Assembly (NCBI GenBank): GCA_045106295.1
Contig: JBGCEI010000084.1
Span: 1 to 24,566 of the forward strand
Source of the DNA: WTJX01 sp045106295
GTDB taxonomy: Bacteria; Bacteroidota; Bacteroidia; Cytophagales; JAAEPT01
DNA length: 24,566 bases
Reading direction: 5' to 3'
The notes under the pieces are model-generated. The model saw nothing but the letters and a program-made list of their open reading frames with translations. It did no database searches and was not told where the DNA came from. Made by a program: the position numbers and the translations under genes. This document shows, in pieces, positions 22,064-24,566 of the stretch; positions within the stretch are counted from its first letter, which is position 1, and each line of letters opens with the position of its first letter.

Positions 22064-23125
22064 TTAGATTCTTGGAGTAGAAATTTTCTTGAGACGTTCT
22101 TTTTTATATTGTGAAATTGTTAACGAAATCTCGTATGCACCCAAACCTTGGCCTGCACTACGTAAATTCCCACCATTTAAATCATAACTAAAACCAAAGG
22201 TTAAATTCTTATTATGCAAACCAGTCATAAATATAAAAGAATCGGACAATCTATACCATGTACCTAAGAGAAACTCTGTTTCACTTGTTAAAGGATTAGC
22301 CCCATATGGTATAACCTGATAAGAAACATACATTCCTGCATTAATATGTTGTACACCTCCTTGTGTTATAAACAACGCAGTAGGCGATAATCTGTATTTC
22401 TCTTTCACTTTCCATTCAAGCCCTCCATGCACTTTTATTTGTCGAGGAAGATTGCTCTCTAAATTACTTACAAAAGACTCATTTGGCGTATTGAGGTGAT
22501 ATACAGCTGCACCAAAATGATAGTTCACCGACTTACGGTAGGAATTCTTTTCTCCATTATAACTAATCACAAAACCTGCGTTGAAATCTGGATATATTGG
22601 ATTAGTAAAATCCTGAGATACAAAATCCTGATCGGATACTTGAATAGTCGCATCATAACCAATAAAAGGAACATACTGAGACCCCCATTGGAAGTTAGAT
22701 AAATCAACTCTTTTTTGGACAACACCTGCCTGGAGCCCAAAAGATAATATGGTAGATTTACCATCGTAAGAGAGAGGGAAATCAAAGGAATACGCTCCAT
22801 ATAAACCAGTAGTCTTGAAGTTACCTTCCCCTGCATTATCGTTGTAAACAGAAATACCTACTCCCCCTCCTTGTTTCTCGCTCAGTCCTTTCCTCTTTGT
22901 TGTGGGCATAATTAATGAAACCTGACTAGTTTTATAGGGAATAATTGAACTCTTCCATTGAGAACGAAAATTAGTATTCACTGTAACTACATTTTCCGAA
23001 GAAGCCATAGCCGGATTCAAAAATAGCTTAGCTGAAAAGTACTGATTAAAAAAAGCATCTTGAGCTACTGCACAATGAGTTATTGCAAGTACAAAAAAGG
23101 AGAATATTTTTAGATTAGCCCTCAA
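22064..23125 (-). CDS. PorP/SprF family type IX secretion-associated membrane protein
   Basis: A 353-residue outer-membrane beta-barrel protein. The signal peptide ends near AVA-Q (A21/Q22). The mature start DAFFNQYFSAKLFLNPAMAS is the PorP/SprF hallmark (xxQYxxNxxxxNPAxAG). Next come NTNFRSQWKSS and many alternating beta strands with GVGISVYNDNAGEG, and a C-terminus in which FGFSYDLNGGNL and YEISLTISQ fit the final strands. Members work with the type IX secretion/gliding machinery, often beside a large secreted adhesin with a C-terminal sorting domain; no such adhesin is adjacent, so this is an orphan copy. It probably shares a transcript with the Nudix-like regulator, which may control it. 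The start is the ATG at 23125. Confidence 0.9.
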   Translation of the reverse strand: MRANLKIFSFFVLAITHCAVAQDAFFNQYFSAKLFLNPAMASSENVVTVNTNFRSQWKSSIIPYKTSQVSLIMPTTKRKGLSEKQGGGVGISVYNDNAGEGNFKTTGLYGAYSFDFPLSYDGKSTILSFGLQAGVVQKRVDLSNFQWGSQYVPFIGYDATIQVSDQDFVSQDFTNPIYPDFNAGFVISYNGEKNSYRKSVNYHFGAAVYHLNTPNESFVSNLESNLPRQIKVHGGLEWKVKEKYRLSPTALFITQGGVQHINAGMYVSYQVIPYGANPLTSETEFLLGTWYRLSDSFIFMTGLHNKNLTFGFSYDLNGGNLRSAGQGLGAYEISLTISQYKKERLKKISTPRI

Positions 23126-23351
23126 TTAAAAAAAATAGTTAGTAAATATAGTAATATCTGACTCAGTACGAAATCTTTCATTAAATATTGACAATAGATA
23201 TTAAACGTAAAAATCAATGAAAGGATACTATTTTCTCTCTATTTATTTAATAAAGAAATAGAGACAAGAAATTTATACATTTTTCACCCTCTCAAATAGT
23301 GTTTCATAAAAGTTTATGATTTAACTTTACAAAATTACTAATTGAATAAAA

Positions 23352-24329
23352 ATGAGAGAAATTCAGTTTAGAGAAGCGCTTAGAGAAGCCATGAATGAAG
23401 AAATGAGAAAAGATGAAAAAATCTTTCTCATGGGTGAAGAAGTAGCAGAATATAACGGTGCTTATAAAGTAAGTCAAGGAATGCTTGACGAATTTGGTCC
23501 AGACAGAGTAATAGACACACCTATTGCAGAACTTGGTTTTGCAGGAATTGGTGTAGGTGCTAGTATGAATGGTCTTAGACCAATCATAGAATTTATGACA
23601 TTCAACTTTTCATTAGTTGCCATAGACCAAATCATAAATGGTGCTGCTAAAATGAAATCAATGTCAGGTGGTCAGTACAATTGCCCAATGGTATTTAGAG
23701 GACCTACTGGTAGTGCTGGTATGTTGAGTTCACAACACTCTCAAAACTTTGAAAGCTGGTATGCTAACTGCCCAGGATTAAAGGTAGTAATCCCAGCTAA
23801 TCCATACGATGCAAAAGGATTATTAAAATCTGCCATCAGAGATAACGACCCTGTTATATTCTGTGAATCAGAATCAATGTACGGAGACAAAGGTCAAGTA
23901 CCAGATAGTGAATACTTACTTCCTATTGGAGTAGCTGAGATCGTAAAAGAAGGAAACGATGTAACATTAGTTTCTTTTGGTAAAATGATGAAAGTAGCTC
24001 ACGCTGCTGCTGCTGAACTTGAAAAAGATGGTTCTTCAGTTGAAATCATCAACTTAAGAAGTATTAAGCCTTTAGATTACAAAACAATTGTTAATTCTGT
24101 AAAGAAAACGAATCGTTTAGTAGTTCTTGAAGAAGCATGGCCATTTGCAGCTGTCTCTTCTGAAATAGCTTATCACGTACAAAAATATGCATTCGATTAT
24201 TTAGATGCGCCTGTAGAAAGAGTAAACAATTTAGATGTTCCTCTTCCTTATGCACCTACTCTAATTGAAGAGATTCTTCCTTCTCCAAAGAGAACGATAG
24301 ATGCTATGAAAAACGTTTTATACAGATAA
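23352..24329 (+). CDS. pdhB: pyruvate dehydrogenase E1 component, beta subunit
   Basis: A 325-residue transketolase-fold subunit; with the alpha subunit it binds thiamine diphosphate and decarboxylates pyruvate, feeding acetyl-CoA synthesis. Motifs: FLMGEEVAEYNGAYKVSQGM (25-44), VIDTPIAELGFAGIGVGAS (53-71) with E60, the TPP-activating glutamate, GPTGSAGMLSSQHSQ (117-131), and VIPANPYDAKGLLKSAI (145-161). The C-terminal transketolase domain carries NLRSIKPLD. The length equals that of stand-alone Bacteroidota PdhB. The alpha subunit and E2 gene are not here; split location of pdhB and pdhA is common in this phylum. Other alpha-keto acid dehydrogenases are the alternative, but the sequence and length favour PdhB. 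A TAACTTTA box (23322-23329) lies 22 nt before the ATG, and a hairpin terminator follows. Confidence 0.93.
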   Translation: MREIQFREALREAMNEEMRKDEKIFLMGEEVAEYNGAYKVSQGMLDEFGPDRVIDTPIAELGFAGIGVGASMNGLRPIIEFMTFNFSLVAIDQIINGAAKMKSMSGGQYNCPMVFRGPTGSAGMLSSQHSQNFESWYANCPGLKVVIPANPYDAKGLLKSAIRDNDPVIFCESESMYGDKGQVPDSEYLLPIGVAEIVKEGNDVTLVSFGKMMKVAHAAAAELEKDGSSVEIINLRSIKPLDYKTIVNSVKKTNRLVVLEEAWPFAAVSSEIAYHVQKYAFDYLDAPVERVNNLDVPLPYAPTLIEEILPSPKRTIDAMKNVLYR

Positions 24330-24361
24330 TATAAAAAACGTTCACACATTAATTTCAAAAG

Positions 24362-24395
24362 GCCTAAGTATAAACTTTATACTAAGGCTTTTTTT
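24362..24395 (+). terminator. rho-independent terminator after pdhB
   Basis: GCCTAAGTATAAA (24362-24374) pairs with TTTATACTAAGGC (24376-24388) with one mismatch, and is followed by seven T (24389-24395). It lies between convergent pdhB and the DUF1456 gene and ends 15 nt before the latter's stop. Confidence 0.88.
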
Positions 24396-24410
24396 ATGCT
24401 TTAAAATTGA

Positions 24411-24566
24411 TTAATCTTCTTTTCGATACTTCATTTGCATTCCATGCAAGAAATTACGCAGGATCTGGTCTTTACACAGGCGATATTGACTCTGCCCAGG
24501 CTTTCTGAAAAAAGCACTTAGCTCATGCTTGCTTACTCTGAGGTTTGCTAAATCTAATATAGCCAG
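24411..24566 (-). CDS. DUF1456 (YehS-like) family protein, C-terminal end (cut by window edge)
   Basis: The minus strand is open from the window edge to a TAA (24413-24411), giving 51 residues. The sequence LANLRVSKHELSAFFRKPG and CKDQILRNFLHGMQ aligns with the second repeat of DUF1456 proteins such as E. coli YehS (ITAMMRAPDHK...CGDQFLRYFLRGL). DUF1456 proteins are small soluble proteins made of two similar helical repeats, about 150-160 residues, with no known activity. The N-terminal two thirds lies outside the window. Convergent with pdhB, separated by a shared terminator. Confidence 0.85.
   Translation of the reverse strand: MAILDLANLRVSKHELSAFFRKPGQSQYRLCKDQILRNFLHGMQMKYRKED

Overview
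The window is AT-rich, densely coded chromosomal DNA from a member of the Bacteroidota, probably a marine-type Cytophagia/Flavobacteriia relative. The call rests on several lineage markers: a fused SecDF, the bamD-rpoZ-coaBC-DUF4835 gene order, a PorP/SprF-family outer-membrane protein and a DUF4835/PorD-type protein (both tied to type IX secretion), a DUF3078 protein, start regions without Shine-Dalgarno sequences, and a textbook Bacteroidota promoter (TTTG-N19-TAnnTTTG) in front of a tRNA-Lys gene. Most of the window is ordinary core-genome content; no phage, CRISPR, plasmid or defence system is visible.

Layout. 1-694: start of a DUF3078 outer-membrane-type protein (minus, cut by the window edge). 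816-1172: small membrane protein. 1169-3063: glycosyltransferase and queuosine-precursor transporter, overlapping by 4 nt (minus). 3124-3708: MiaE tRNA hydroxylase (plus). 3717-7876: polyphosphate kinase and gyrB (minus), separated by a terminator. 7877-8130: a spacer with the gyrB promoter region and a strongly structured element of about 105 nt. 8131-9886: DUF445 membrane protein followed by a sigma-54 response regulator with no DNA-binding domain (minus). 10089-10970: MerR/CarH-like B12-binding regulator (plus). 10967-11344: conserved hypothetical (minus). 11345-11521: spacer with a nested palindromic repeat. 11522-12922: TrmA/RlmD-type RNA methyltransferase (minus). 13186-13998: short-chain dehydrogenase (plus). 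14100-14172: tRNA-Lys(TTT) with promoter and terminator. 14208-14839: a gene-poor stretch with a dead transposase 3' end and scattered 24-nt repeats. 14840-17824: SecDF (minus). 18096-21346: operon bamD, rpoZ, coaC, coaB, DUF4835 (plus). 21353-23125: PorP/SprF-family protein and a Nudix-like transcription factor (minus, 6 nt apart). 23352-24329: pdhB (plus) with terminator. 24411-24566: C-terminal end of a DUF1456 protein (minus, cut by the window edge).

Functional themes: envelope biogenesis and secretion (SecDF, BamD, PorP/SprF, PorD-like, DUF3078), tRNA/rRNA modification (MiaE, queuosine transport, RlmD-type methylase), coenzyme A synthesis, polyphosphate metabolism, DNA topology and three regulators. 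The observations most worth a second look are the split CoaB/CoaC pair, the structured intergenic element near gyrB, the CarH-like regulator that keeps the B12 motifs but not the CarH light-state histidine, the sigma-54 activator without a DNA-binding domain, the Nudix factor with all catalytic glutamates lost and apparently co-transcribed with a PorP/SprF gene, and the repeat-rich IS graveyard after tRNA-Lys.
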